A stretch of DNA of 64,000 bases from Emydura subglobosa (lineage: Eukaryota > Chordata > Testudines > Chelidae), in assembly GCA_007922225.1 (NCBI GenBank), contig ML679969.1:16613999-16677998 (forward strand), given 5' to 3'. Below are positions 34,701 to 49,700 of the stretch, piece after piece. The position numbers and the translations under genes are program-made. How positions within the stretch are numbered: the first letter of the stretch is position 1; each line of letters begins with the position of its first letter. The notes beneath the pieces were generated by a model that saw nothing but the letters and a program-made list of their open reading frames with translations, made no database searches and had not been told where the DNA came from.

Positions 34701-37700
34701 GAATCTCTTTCCTCAGAAGAGGCAGGATCAAGGCTGTTCTCGAGTGTCTCCTGGAAACACTGTGCCTTAGGCTGGGCCCCACAAGCATGTCAGGTGATCC
34801 AAGCACATTTCTAAGTGACTGGGTCATTTCTGAATGGAATGTGCTACAAGATTTCTGGCTCTGGTGAATTGAGTGGCTGCTGTCTAACTATCAGAGGAGC
34901 AGCAAGAAAATCTGACAGGTCTATCACCCTGGAACTGTGCTTTGCTCTTCCTACAGAACATTTAAGCAAATGTGCTCTTCCTGCTGACAGGGGCATTTCT
35001 GCTTCCACAGATACCTAGACATGGTGTCTCTTGCTGCTCTGAATGCTGAAGGGAAGGTTACTTGTTTTGCTGAGCAGAAATCACATAGATTGTCACGTAT
35101 AATACAGGAGCAAGAGTCCAGTAGTAAATGAATGCAGAACAAAGAGCTGCTTTTCAATGCACTCTGCAAAAGGGGAGTTGGAAAAATTGTTTTTAGCAGT
35201 CACACAAATTTTAGGATACACCAACAGGACAACTTCCCTTTAAACTCTTTTGCTCCTGCCTCTCTTTCTTTCTTCCATTGAGGCGGAAGATCACCAGCTT
35301 CATGGAAATCAGTGACAATAGTACTATATCCATAAGCCAACTGAAGGGACTGAGTAAAATAGCACAAACTATGCTTCAAGAAATTAAACTGTCTCCCAAT
35401 TTAGGAAGGCAGAAACCTGACACACAGCTCTCCAAGCCTCCAGCAGATTAACATTATGAGCTGTCTCCTCCAGCTCAGCTACTACAATACTAACCATCAG
35501 TTCTGGGCAGGAGGCTGCAAAGTGAAGGGCTATTTCACAAATCCACCACACTGACTGAACTCAGACAGATGCTAATTGCCCAAATCACTGACAGAGGTTA
35601 CAATGGAAAAGCTGGATGCAACCTTCTCTAGGGCACCATGAGAGGCAGCTCAAATATTGAGAGGGAGCTCACTCTCCATTGCACACAACTGTATGAGTCT
35701 CACCTGCAAGGCCACCGTGAAGTGGCTGGTTTTAGTATCCCGGACGATACTCGTGTTCATGGCTGACTGGATGCCCCATCGCCACTGTAAATAGCCCATC
35801 GTGTTCTTATCTAGGTTCCGTGCCAGGACAGTCGTGAGGCCTGGTCGGATCCCACGGGATGAAAACTGCAGAGCACAGTTTGTGGTGATGAAGCTAGAAG
35901 ACATAAGGAGAGCAGCAGCAGTGGTAAGAAGAGAGACTTTCTCCAGACAGTCTCAAACTCTCCCTCACCCAAGAGCTTGGGCATGCAGGACTCTCAAGAG
36001 ACATTTGCTGTATGCTGTAGACACTTGCTATCCTTCAGCTCCAATATCAGGACTTCCAGGGAACCTCACAGTCAGTTCACACATTAGAGACTGGCAGCAC
36101 AGAAGCAGCCCCCCAATCCAGTCAATCGTGTGATAACATCAGGGCTAGCCCAACAAGAGGCAAAAATTGCCAAGGAGGCTTTCCTAACCCTTACTGCCCA
36201 AGAGATCTGGACTTTTTTTCTGTATAGACAGCACAATCACCTGCTGTGAAGGCCTCCTATTGCTGTCCAGCAGCTCCCCAACATCAGCTTGAGAGGCAGC
36301 ATCAATAAGCCCCAGAGGGGACCACATCAAAATCTAGGCTCTGAGAATGGATGTCTGAAAATGAGAAGGTCTCAAAGGGAAGGAAACTGCATTGTCACCA
36401 ATGATAAAAAGGCTCTAAAATACAAATGCAGTCATCATCTATCTTGCACTTTTCTGCACAAAAAGAGGGCTCTAGTCATTTGAAAATCATCAGCAGGCTA
36501 AAGGCAAACCTTGCATTACTTCTCTAATCCGTGAAATATCATCTCCTTTCTTAAGGTCAGCACCTCTCATGCACATGCAAGTCCCAGAAGAGCCCTGAAT
36601 GCAGAGGTCAGGACTCTGGAGAATGTCATTGAGCATTCCTGCTGCACAGCATCATAAGAGTTGTGACAAGGAGATCTCCTGAGCTTCACTCCCTCTCCTC
36701 CCCACTTTGTAGAAAACCATTCCTGTAATTTACAGTTTAACAATATCCCACAAAGCAGCCTCTATTTCCTAACATACCTGACATTCAAGTTCATCATCTG
36801 AAAAACCCAAGCCATCTAGCTGTTCTCCTTTCCCCCTTCCTTCCCTTTCAGATAATAAAGAAGAGACTTAGACTAGCCTTGTTCCTTTCTTGGGAGCCTG
36901 TGTCACTTCTTCTACATGTCAATACCAGCCTGCCTCTGTTAGCCTCCAAAGCAAAAAAAAAAAAAAAACCAAAAAAACCCCCAACCCTCCTCTAGTTCTC
37001 TCAAGTACCCCAAAATCAAGCTGCTGCCCCTTCTCACAGGAGGGAAATGGGAACTGGGTCCTCTCGATCTTTGGCTTCCCTTTGAAAATAAGCTAACTGC
37101 TCCCTCCAAACACTCCTGCTGGGACTGCACTGAACACAGTGGTTCAGATGTGAAATGCAGTCACAGGCCCATTTTTTTGGCATATTCTCATTTCATTTCT
37201 GAGTTGTTCTCTTTAAACAAAAGCAAACAAGGAATTGAATTCAAGCTTTTAAAATTATGCTCTCAAAACTGACTGCTTCCTTACAAATCCTGCCTGAGAA
37301 GTGGCTGTTTTCTATTGAGCTGCACATTCCCGCTGATCACTCAAAACAGGAAAGAAGAAGTTGCCTTTGAAAGTTATGCTTTCAGAAAACCAGAAAGCCT
37401 GCTCCTGGTTACATGACACATCATCCCAGTAAAGCTGAAGCTGTGTATGTAAAGCTTAACACGCCACATAAAATAGAAGAACAGAACAGCAATCATCTCC
37501 TCAGCAATCAATCCCTAAAGTAATAACCACTTTCACAAAAGATTAATAAAAGTTGTGACAGAGCATTCTTTCACTTCCTCCATTAAAACCGGGATCAGCT
37601 CCTGTTTCTTGCCATGAAACTAACTAACAGAAATCCTGCACTCAAGGAATTTAAGAGCTTTCATAGTCAAGTGGAGAAAAAGAAGTTTTGTATATAAAGC

Positions 37701-40700
37701 TATGTAGTTGCTCCCTCCGCTTCGTGTGTGTGTGTGTGTGGGTTTTTTTTTTTTTTTTTTTTTTTTTTGCTATGGCTAAAGATAATAGTGTCAAAGAGTT
37801 TCCTCTCAGCCTGGTTTCTTCATCCGCTTGATTCTGGAGCAAACACTTAAGGTTACAAGTTTAAGCAAACACTTCACTTATCTCATTTTGCACAGATCTT
37901 TTGTAAGGGAACTTTTAGTAATTTACTGTGATTGTGAGGACATAACTCCAGCAGTGTGACCTCATGACAAGAGCAAATATAGACCCAAAGATGGGAAAGA
38001 CCAATCCTTGCTTAAACCTGCAGTGTATAATTAAAATACATGGCACAAACAACAATAAAACAAAATTAAATCTAAGCATTTTCCCTAGTATGAAAGTCCT
38101 CTGTAAGTTTGCACTTGGACTGCCATGTTCTATGTGATAAACAAATCCAAAGTGAATATGAAAGGACATTTAAGCTTGTTTTTCCTCATTCTGGAGCATT
38201 CATAAAGAAGGCTATTGAGTAGTAGCTGTTTCTTATATTTACCATCTTGGTGTAAGATTACGAAATATCTTCAGACCAAACAGAGGTCCCTGAAGATCTC
38301 CGGCTCCAAACTCTAACTGTTCAAATATAAGAGACAAACCAGTTAGAAGGGATCATCTTTCCCAGTAGTTGCATAATACTCTCTATTCTATTTACCATTG
38401 CCTTATTTGACAGACTCATTCAACACCTCAACGTAATATAAACCATTCATGTTGGTTCACTTTCGCAATCTGTCTTTTCTCCTAGTGTTATGTTCAGGAA
38501 CACAAACAGTCTCACTGTCTATACTCTCAATTACTATAAAAAAAAATCTGCCAATTATATAGTCAGAACATTATAATCAGAGCACTGCCTGCTCCAATCA
38601 CTAGACATGATATGACAACAAGCAATCATTTGTTAGCGTGAGCCCCACAAGTCCAAGTCTATCACCCCAGGCTGGGAGACTTGCTGCCATGGGCTATGTA
38701 GATGTGTCCTAAGTGAGGTGCATGGAGAACCAATACTAAAATCGCCATCACCAGCTAAAAGAGAAGCTGCAGGAACAAGAAAAAGGGAGGAAAACAAACA
38801 CGGTGTTAAAAACCAAATGGCACTTTCTAAGCCAGATCTCAAAGCAGGAACAAAGTCCCTGCAATGTGCAGAAAAGCTGCTCAAGATCCTCTTTGAAAGA
38901 GATGATGGTTTGGGAGCAGCCTGAAGGAAGCACTATCTCAGAGAAGGGACACTTTTGTGTTCCACTCACACACCAACATCCTCAGAGTTAGTCCAGGGAT
39001 GGGATCACTAAAAGAGTAACACTCCACTGCAGAACCACCAGCTTCTTGTCTCTTCTTTAAAGGAGCTGAACTATTATCACTAGTTTTCATTCTAGCTTTG
39101 ATTTTCTTTCCACCGTCAGCCAAAGGACCTCAGTCCAAAACTTGTGAAGAGTGGCTAGATGCAGAAGGATTCCCTGAAGAAGGGGATGCCATCCAAGAAC
39201 TGGCTGCTGCCCTCTGAAGATGCAAGTCCTTGGCTTCAATGCTTATTTCTTTGTATTTGCATTTTGTTCCACTGAATTGTTTATAGGTCTCACAGGTGAC
39301 GGGGGAGTCTTCAGGAGAGGATCCCGTTAAACCCTGTCAGCACTTCTGTTACAGCACAGCATTGCAGTCTGTAGAATGCTCTCGCTGTTTCATTTTACTA
39401 GCCTGGGTGACTTTCAAGACAACAATTCAGTGTTAATTTGGCACTGTTCAGTTTCATCGGCAGAAGCAGCTGTTAAACTGGCTACCTTTCCATATGGAGA
39501 AATTCCAGAAACAGTTCTTGTTCCTTCAGTCCCTGTTCTCTTAAATAGTTTTATTCTACATTTATTTACAGTAATTTGTTTTCAAAGAACCAAATCCATA
39601 AATTCCTGTTTTATCAAGTGTTTCAAGGAACCCTGATTTCCATCAGATTCAGAGTTCAATGACCAGAGATCATTCAAGTACAAACTCATTTTCCAAATAA
39701 ATCCCAAAGGAAATAGAGATAGATGAGAGGAAAGACTGCATGTGAGCAAAAAGATGGCATCTTATACATCTGGGCCCTTATGTCATACTAAGCACTACAG
39801 CTATTGCTTTTGGATTCCTCTTATCTACACATACTGCTTATCATAGATCTTCAAGGACTATGGACTATCACAAGTTGGAGACTGTTACTCTAATTTTACG
39901 CACATTTAAGGTACTGGATTTGTCTCAGTTTGTCCTCCTCCCCTTCTGAAAGGAAAGGAGAGTAAGGTCACTGGGTATTGTATCTTGATGTCTCATAGTT
40001 CTTGGAACATGCAACAGGAAAGCTTCTTGGATTTTGTACAGATGAGAATTTGTAAAGATGGAAGATTAAATAAACTAAAATTCCTCAACCTCTCTGTGAC
40101 AGATGAGAGACTTGGGAAGTGTAAAGAGTTCAAATGACTATATTGAAATGTGTCAGACAAGCATGGACTTTTTGGACAATACATATTAAATGCATTTCTT
40201 GAGGAATCCATGGGGAGTGTTTAATGCAAATGCCACAACCCTAGTTATGCAAAAAAACCTGAGAAGAGGGCCATCAATTGGTAATTACCTGTTCCCGCAT
40301 ACTAGAAATCAAAGGCCTAAACTGTATAAAGAAATAGCTGAGCTGCCTAGTCTGGGTTCTGGTTGCTCGTCTAAAGACTGATATTAACTTGTAATCACAA
40401 AGAAAATCCAGTTGTGTGGTCTGAAGGACTAACATCTACCAGAGCCCTTGTTGGAGTTGGGGTGCCCTCAGGGGTAAGCTGTTTAGCATGCATGTAGGTT
40501 CTTTGATTGTTTTTATATTCTTTCTAATACTTTTACCTTTAGAATAAATGTACTTGCTTAGAAGGAGTTGAGAGGTCACTTGTAACTGCTTGCAATACAC
40601 TGGTCACAGTCCTCAGAGAGAAAGTGAAGTGGAGGCACTGGCCCTTTAGGCAGTCTGGCTTGCTGAGGACATCACAGTGTACATCAGTGAACTGTGCAGT

Positions 40701-43700
40701 CTTACAAAACTGGTCAGAAAGGAGTGACACACAGGTCTGTGCCCAGGAGAGGTGCTGGTGGGGAGCCAGAAACCTTTACATGGCTGCCCTTGAAGGAACA
40801 CAGAGGGAAAATACAGCTACAGTTACCATGAAACTGTGACAGTGTCTATTTTTCCAGAACAGCCAGCACCTTTGATATCTGCAGTGTTGCTGTAGCCATG
40901 TTGGTCCCAGGATATTAGAAAGATAAGGCAAATAAGGTAATATATTTTATTGGACCTACTTCCACTGGTGAAAGAGACAAGCTTTCAAGCTACAGAGAGC
41001 TCTTCTTCAGGTCTGGGAAAGTGTCACAACTAAATACATAAAGTAGTAAACACACAGAATTCTAAGGGACCATTTAAGGTGAAGTGGTCTGTTAACACCT
41101 CCGTAGTCATAGGGCAAAAAAGGGGGCTAGTGGGTTACAGATTGTTTTAATAAGCCATAAATCCCATGTCTTTATTAAGACCAGGATTTTTAGTATCAAA
41201 CAAAGTTATGAATTTAAGCTCCCAGACTCCTCTTTTGAAGGTGTTGTGCAGATTTCTGTTGAGTATGAGGACTGAGAGGTGAGATATGTAGTGATCATTT
41301 TGCAAAAAATGTTACCAAAGGGTGATGTAGTGTTTTTGTCTTTATTTTTCTCTGTGAGTTCATTCACCTTTGCTAAGCAGATTTAAACAATTTTCTTGAC
41401 TGAACAAATGAAACCCTGCTAATCAAGCTAGTGGATGTACCCAAGCCACATAAATGCCCTGAAAGATCAGCAAGGAATGCACTCATCTTCAGCTGAAACT
41501 GCTGCCATCACACCCTCTACGCAGAGATGCCTCACATCAAAGCCACTTTTCTCAGCAATATTCAACTTGTGCTCTCACAGGGAGAGACTGTAACTGACAA
41601 GATGGGGTTTGCAGCTATTTAAATCACACTTTACTAGAAGTCAAGTTGGTTTTCCCTATAGCTAGCTTCGTGTGTGAGCAATGAAGTTTAGTTCTGAAAG
41701 AAATGCAGATGATCACAATGTCAAGATGCTGTTCACAACCTTCAGAGGCAGGTGGAAGGCTTATAGGCTTTGTGCACGATATTTATAATATTTTAAATAT
41801 TCCTCAGACTGATATGACAACATGATGGTTAAGAAAAATTAAATTAGAAAGACACAACACTTTTTTCTCCCCTTATTTTTGGGAAAAAAAACAATAAAAA
41901 ATAAATAAAAAGAAAGACCTCACACCTGAACAAACATGAAGAAGAGGCCGTAAAGGAGAAAAACAACTATTCAGGCTTCCAGCTCTTTCTTTTAAGCTAT
42001 TTTATCAAAACGAAACAGAATGGAGAAGCCAGAATACTACTACTAAAACCAGGCCTGTGGTCTCAGGTGAGCAGCCATCCACTGCTTTAAATTAGTGGGT
42101 CTCAATCAGTGGTACATGTACCCCATGGAGGTACACAAAGGTCTTCCAGGGGATACATCAACTCATCTAGGTATTTGCCTAGCTTTATTACAGGCTACAT
42201 AAAATGCACTAGCAAAGTCAGTACAAACTACAATTTCATACAGAAGATTTTTTTATACTGCTCTATAAATACACTGAAATGTAAGTACAGCATTTATATT
42301 CCAAGTGATTTATTTTATAATTATATGGTAAAAATTAGAAAGGAAGCAATTTTCCAGAAATAGTGTGCTGAGACACTTTTGTATTTTTATGTCTGATTTT
42401 GTAAGCAAGTTGTTTTTAAGTGAGGTGAAACTTGGGGGTACGCAAGACAAATCAGACTCCTGAAAGGAGTACAGTAGTCTGGAAAGGTTGAGTGCCACTG
42501 CTTTCCACTGCTTTAAATAACCAATCAACCAAGATTTCTCAACTCCAGCACAGTTTCTTTATTTTGGTTTACAACTTACTGCATAAATGGGGCTAAAGAA
42601 CTCAGACAACTGGCCAGAAATAGGCTTGAGGGAAGGGGAAAAAAACAAAACAAAACAAGTTGATGCTCCTACCTCTCCCCATCCCTTGGCAGAGGTCACC
42701 CGTCTAAGAGCAAAATTAATCGATCCGCCTCCATTCCCATTCTGGGTGGAGAGGCTACCAGAGAGTATTGCTGTGTCTGTGGCAGTCAGTGGAGCCTGGA
42801 AAAGAAATTTGTTGTTATTGGAGTAAGCTGAGGTATTAACAACCTCAATTACAGAAACCTGATGAACACATTGCAAAGACATAGTCAAAACAGCAGATGA
42901 TTGGAGAGTTTGTAAGCATATAGGGACATGCAATTATCCAAACAGCATTACCTTTCTCTCAACTCCTGTGCCTGGGTATTTGAACTGCATGTGGCCACAC
43001 AGACTATAAGTTCTATAGTCAAATTTTATAAAGCAAGAGTGCAGCATACAGATAAGTGACACGACTGCATAAAATAACATTCTTTGTACATGTATGCATA
43101 CCTAGTTGCAACCCTACACTTTGGGCTGTGATCCTGTCAGATCTCATAAGATATACAGGGTCACACTGGGTTTATACTTCAGTGGGAGACCTTTAAGGAC
43201 CATCACATGCAATATCAAGTAATCATGATAATTCAGCATGTGGAATTCTTTCCATTGGTCAGTACCAACCCAATGCCTCAGTGTCCTTTTTACTGGGGTC
43301 AGAAGTGAAACAGAAGTCTTGACCACTCATGCTCATTAAAGTTCAACCTGTCACTTTGGATTTGGGTTCCAATGACTTCAGGAACTGCCAGGCAAATCAA
43401 CTAATTCTATAAATGCAGATTCCGGTAAGAAGGTGAAAGTAGTTGTGAGACTACCAGGTATTAACAAAAAGTGATCCTTCAACTCCTTACTCCTGGGAAT
43501 GGGGGAAAACCCACAAACTGGGGCACATTCTTAAATACAAAGCCCAGTGTTTGTCCTAGGAATGTTTGTTTACATCCTAAACATCGCTTTGAAAATGTGT
43601 TTGAGAAATAAATGTTTAGCCCAGCAGTCAGTCTATCCTAGCTGAGGCAACTTGGTAGCAGCGGAGGCAGAGCCTCTATAGCACACAAACGGGAGCCAAA

Positions 43701-46700
43701 ACTCTGGCATTTGTGTCCTCAAAAACGTATGAGAGCATGTCAACACACGGTCTCCACTCCCCACGCTGGTAACTGAATCGCCACACCCCACTCCCTAAAG
43801 CTGGTAATTGCATCCCTTCACAAATAAAGACGAGAAACCCCCTGAGCAGTGTTCCATTTTGTGCTGTTGTGCCCCATTAACTCAGAACCCTCTTTATACT
43901 TGGAGTGGCATTTATTTCACTTTACCTCAATGGACTGGGATATGTGCATTTTGTTAATTTCAATCTGGGGAACGTTGCTCCCTGGCACATCTTCATATTC
44001 TTCATCATAACGATCAAAAAGGTCAGTGGCATCTATTCCAACACTAATCGTTCCCTGGGGAGAGACAAGCAAAACAAGTTCATAGCACTAACATGTTCAA
44101 AACATGTAGGCCATAGGACTACCACATCTTTATGTATGTATTACAGCTTAAAAACATCACTTTTTTCCATTTAAAAATGTTTTTTCCACCCTTCTGCTGT
44201 ATGAAAAGCTCCCACCCCCGCCCCCCCCCAACAAAGCACTGAGTGATTATACAGAGAAATGGCAAGCATTACTATAGGTAAAGGATTGCCAAACACACAA
44301 AGTAAACAAACTGAACAGACTGACTTTACCACCTTGTTTTCAACAATAGTAGATACAATATTTATTTAAGCTGTTCAACACAAGAGAAGTTGGAAGAACA
44401 TTTTCAGACAGACCAGGGGTTTTTACTTCCTCAAAATGGACTGTCCCCCTTCAACTTTGTAAAACCAAACCAGGGATTTTCCAATTAATCTTCTCAATGA
44501 AACTGAGCTAGGAGTTCACCCTCTCTTCTGAACTATTTAAAACAATCTAATTTTGAGCTGTGTTAGATGGTTACCACTGACCATGTAAGTCACATGCTAC
44601 TGGTTTTTTTCCCTGATTGGATGAGCCTGATTCTTATAGTCAACAGGAACATTTGAAGAAGATAGCATTTTCGGATAAGTTTACGAGGTATTAAACCTTT
44701 TCCTCTCCAGGCCACATAGGCTTTGCCTGAGGAACAATTAGTCCCTTTGCCTGGCTGCTGCTGCATTCGTACAACTAACTATACTATTAGTCCCAAATGT
44801 GAAGGGAATGATCAGATCCTTGTCTTGCTCACTTAGTTGCCTCAGTAGAAAAGAGCTTTGGGAATCCCCTCCTGCTGCGGTGTAAAGCAGCGTCCCATCT
44901 TATGTGAAATATACCAATAAACGATTGAGAACATGAGATTAAAATTAACTTTCCAAGACAATTTCTCTAAGTAAAACTCAATGGTTGAATGTTTATAGAA
45001 AGCAAAATACAGCAGGAACATGTGCATGGAAGTCAATTCTTTTTTAAATCTGTGCAGATACTCAACTGTTTTGCTGAATAACCTATAGTGGAAATGCACA
45101 GAAAATGGCAGTGTGTTTTGAAGGGCTCAGGATGGTGCGTTTCATCCTTCATCTATAAGTTTGTATTTCAAGACTTAGGAAGGATGGTTCTAAACTTTTA
45201 TTTTATCTATTTTTAAAGCAGCACACCCCATGTTCACAAACTTGCAGTGCAATGCAAACTGTTTACATAAACAAACATTTGTGATGAAAAGTGAGAGATG
45301 CTATGTGACCGCTCTGAGAATTAAATACTGATGTCTATTGATGGGAAAAAAAAAAAAAACAGAATATCAAGAAGAAAGCTGTTTTTTGTCATTGTATTTA
45401 CTGGCAATCAACGCTTCACTAGGATTGATGAACTCCTTCTGGGATTTAGAAAAGTTGTGCTAAAATTAAACCCAATACATGCCTTGTAACCAGAGTGAAG
45501 GTTTAAAACAATTAGCCTACTGATTTCAAGATCTAAGAGAATACATAATCTAGTCCTACTTTTTGAGTGGATCTTCCACACAGCAAAGAAAAAGAGAAAT
45601 ACATTTTAAAAACAGTAAAATGTGACTGTAGAACCACAAAAGTTGTCCAGATAACTCAGGTGCAGTACCCAAACCATTTTAAAATCACTTTTTGAAGCTG
45701 ACTGGATTTCAAGTTGGCATCCCTTTATCGACAGTAAATAAAATTAAAACTAGTTTTACTTTCTGTTTACAGTAGCACAAAACATTTGCTCCCAAACTTT
45801 ATTTGGAATAAGAATCTATTGTTTAGGGATGCTCCTCAGACAAGTCGCCTTTGAGTGCATCAGCTTTCCAAAGTCCACAACTGTTTCTCAAGTGTCAACC
45901 CTCTCGTACACTGTGCTGCTCCTGGACACAATGCCAAAAAGCCAGCAACGTGGAACGCTCTGCAGCACTCTGCTGCTGCTCCAAATCTCTGGAAAGAGAA
46001 TGAACAGAACAGCCAAAGGAAACGAAGCACAGATTTCAGGCTTATGTGCCAGCCCACACGTGACAAAATTAAAATAAAAGCATTCCAGAAGGTGACTGAT
46101 CAAGTGATTTTGTATGTATGAGAGCACTGCTTTTAGCAATATAGAAAACTGCTCTGATGCTTTTCTGCTGTTCTTCATTTTTTGAAAATGCGCTGGTCAT
46201 AGCTGCAGAATGGGATGATGTTCCATACAGAATGTCCAACCCTCAGCAATGTGGTTTTGTTACAGCTTGTGACTCACTTTCAGATTCAACTAAATATGAT
46301 TTAAAAAAAAATTAGTTACCAAACTTCTGTTATGAAAAAGTGGTAGTATTTTGTTGAATCTGGATTGTGAATAAAGACAGAAAGCAACAGCTGCAAAATT
46401 ACAGTGTAAATAAAGAAACCATACATTGAAGAGAAGTGCTTCCCAAATGAGGCACATTTTGTTTCCTCAAACGTCTGTCTGATATTTACGGTGTTGTGCA
46501 TTCAAACTCCAGACAGAGTTTAAATCCTGCTTTATTTCCACCAACATTTCTTGAAAATGCATATTTTTCAAGTTGAAGTAGATTTGCACTATAAAGAAAA
46601 CCTTCTTGTAAACACATTAGAGTGAATTATTTTACATTCTGCCACTATGTAAAAGTTTCCATAGCACTGACACAGTTCTTATAAGGCACCCCACATGTCT

Positions 46701-49700
46701 AGTCCCTCCCTGCATGCAAGCCGAAGGCCTCCTCACTTACTCTATAGTGGTAAGAAATCAAAATGCCTCATCTTAGTTTTTTCTCAAAATGTAGGATAAA
46801 AATCAGAGAAAACTTATGAACCTTAGTGGTTTCTAAACTTATAAATGTAATTTTTTCTAGAACAAGATGGTCACCTACTGGACATGTTTGAAGAAACCAT
46901 CAAAACCCACACATTTTCATGAACTATTCACTTGATACTTATTGCTTTTTATGGACTCTATTTGCCTTTTTTTCTCTCCCCTCCTTTGTCAGTTATTATA
47001 TAGCTATTATTTAGCTCTGAATGTCCACTGGCTCACTGTGGCATGCCAGTAACATAATCATCATTTACAAGGTCGTTTTGAAGACAAAGTGAATCTATGA
47101 ATGAAAAAAAAATCAGATGAAGAGGTGCAGTACTTGGGCTTTTTATAGATATCTTTTACCTGTCTTCACTCTTGTCTAATTATGAACTACAGAAATCAAT
47201 TCCTGAAAATTACTGTATTTTTTCTCATTAGTATCATTTTAGACATCATCATCAGATTTCTATTTGGGATTTCTTCTCCTACACCAATGGCAGTTGTAAA
47301 AATACTCATCTTGAACAAAAATAGTAGATTAGAAAGTTTCAAACCAAAAGGGTCTCAGTGCATTTAAAGTCTTTGGAAGATTATAAGAAGCCAGGAACTC
47401 CTTATATCATCTTTACTGAATATTCTGGGATGGGGAGTTATCCCTTGGTGGATTTTTTTAAGCATATTTCAGTTACCCATCTTCCACAAGATTTATTTCA
47501 CTGGATTATGGGCCAATGTAGTAAATTCTGTTTATTTAAAAAAAAAAAAAAAAAAAATCTTCCCCACCACCAAGTAAGTGAAGTCACTTTCAAATAGTCT
47601 ATATATCTTGGCAAGGAAACTGGCTCAAATACAAGTACAGACAAAGCAGCAGATGGTACCGTTAAAAAACATTCTCAAAGAACGACAGCACCCGTTATGC
47701 CACCGGAGAGGGAGGTTGCTGCTACCATCAGCTCACCGTCAGCCACCTGTTCAGAGAATAGAGGAGAAGACAAAATCCCAAAGTGCGGGAGCTGCACATG
47801 AGCAATAAGAATGTACTAAGAACCCTATTAGAAAGTTAACTCTGCACACACAGCAGCATGCTGTAAAGTGCAACAACTCAGTAGTGAAGGGGGTTATTAA
47901 CACAGCCCCTAAGGGCAGCCTGCATTAGAGACTGATCACCTGAAATTCTCTTTAATAAATAAAGGGGTTTTTGAATCCTATGAGCACAAAACAGACTTAC
48001 ATGACTGCTTTTTTGTTAGAACTTGCCTTGAAAGTTGATTTTAAAGCACTTTGAAATATCTTTCCCTCTCCCAAAAGACGTCTCATGCAACAGTGCATCT
48101 AACAGAGTCCTCCACAACCTCTCATAAATTTGCAGGCTACCACTTACAAGCTGGTTGGAAGTAGAATTAAAAATTAAAGCCCATATATCGAGTGTTGGGG
48201 CCAGCACAATACTTCTTACTATACCCTGGGGCTGAGAACTCAGGACAGAGCCTTGGAAAGCTGGCTGTAAGTATATTATAAAATACGGGGGAATTTCTAA
48301 ACGATTTATAACTGTTCCCCTGCTTTACCACTTCCTGGGGTCATATTTGGGCAATTCAAGAAGCTCTCATCCACAGTTTAGATGAAACTAGGTACTCCAA
48401 ACAGTGCTGGAAGCACTTTAATAGAGAGACACTGCAGGGAGGAATCCTTAGAATCAAATTAAGAACATAAAATTGTTCCCAAATGGAAACCTTAACCATC
48501 AGGTTTCTAGTGGTATTGAATATTTATGGCTAAGTTATAACCCCCAAGAACATGGTTTATGATGAAACTGTGATAGACCCTCCAATATAATATGGACGAC
48601 TTATTACTACACTGAAAAGACCCATCCCGCTTGCTCTCAGTTAGAGAGGATTAGGTCATCTCAGGATTTAAAAATATAGATACTTAAAATCAGAACCTTT
48701 GTCACAATTTTCCATCAGGCAGAGCCTCCCCTTTAGACGGGCTCAGCAGGGGGTCAATACACCTGAGAACTCTCATTTCAGCAAAGCCACAGAAATAGTT
48801 TTAATTATACTCAACCCTCTGCTATTGCAAATCTAGAAAGGTGTTAAGAACTTCCCCATTTGGCACTGTCTTCCTCCCTTACACGGAGAGTCTGTACAGT
48901 GCAGATAAACCTCCTCTAAGTCACAACACCAGATGGAGGTTTTACCTCTTCTCCTTCCTCAAGCGGGTATATTACTTTAAATATATTGATTTCCAAGTTT
49001 ATTCAACAGAATAAAAACAGCAGGATAAATTTAAACTACCTTGATCTTCTGAATCAGCTAGGTGTATTTTTGATGCCTAGGTTGATTATTTTAATACAGA
49101 GGGCTAGAGAAGCATGCAGCTGGTTTCCAGCTGACAGAGACCTTCTGGATTGACTGAACAGAGTGCTCAGATGTCCTTCTCACCAACCAGTGGGGACAGA
49201 GAGATCTCCCATCCACTTAATGCCCCTACAGTACAGAATACACTGAAAGCATATAAAGAGGGGACTAAAAATATATCTGTCAAACTCAATGATCCCTCCC
49301 CCCTATGAGGATGATGGGATTTCACTTGGGTCACAGTTGGGATTCCCAGCTATTCTAAAAACCCCGTATACTCTGTAGTAAGACTGATCTTCATTCTGCA
49401 GCAGGACCCCTGCATTCTGTGGTCCTCTAGTGTAGCTATGATTGGAGGTTTTTAGTGAACTAATTATGAAAATGAATAATATAGTCACAACCGTATCCCG
49501 TTATTTCATTTGATATTAAATTCCATTTTGTATGCTTCCCCATAATTTATGATTTTCAGTATGCTGCAAATGTACACAATGAAAACAAATAACTATAGTA
49601 GAGACATTTTATGGGAAAACTGGAAATTTTAACATCTGATATGGTGACATCCAGGGCTTTTTGACACCTGAGAAAGTGCAGGAGGCACTTTGGGTTTGCA

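Noticed and set aside
45829..46178. Overlapping open frames on both strands in DNAJC11 intron 4
   Set aside because: No family similarity, no splice logic and comparable openness on both strands.
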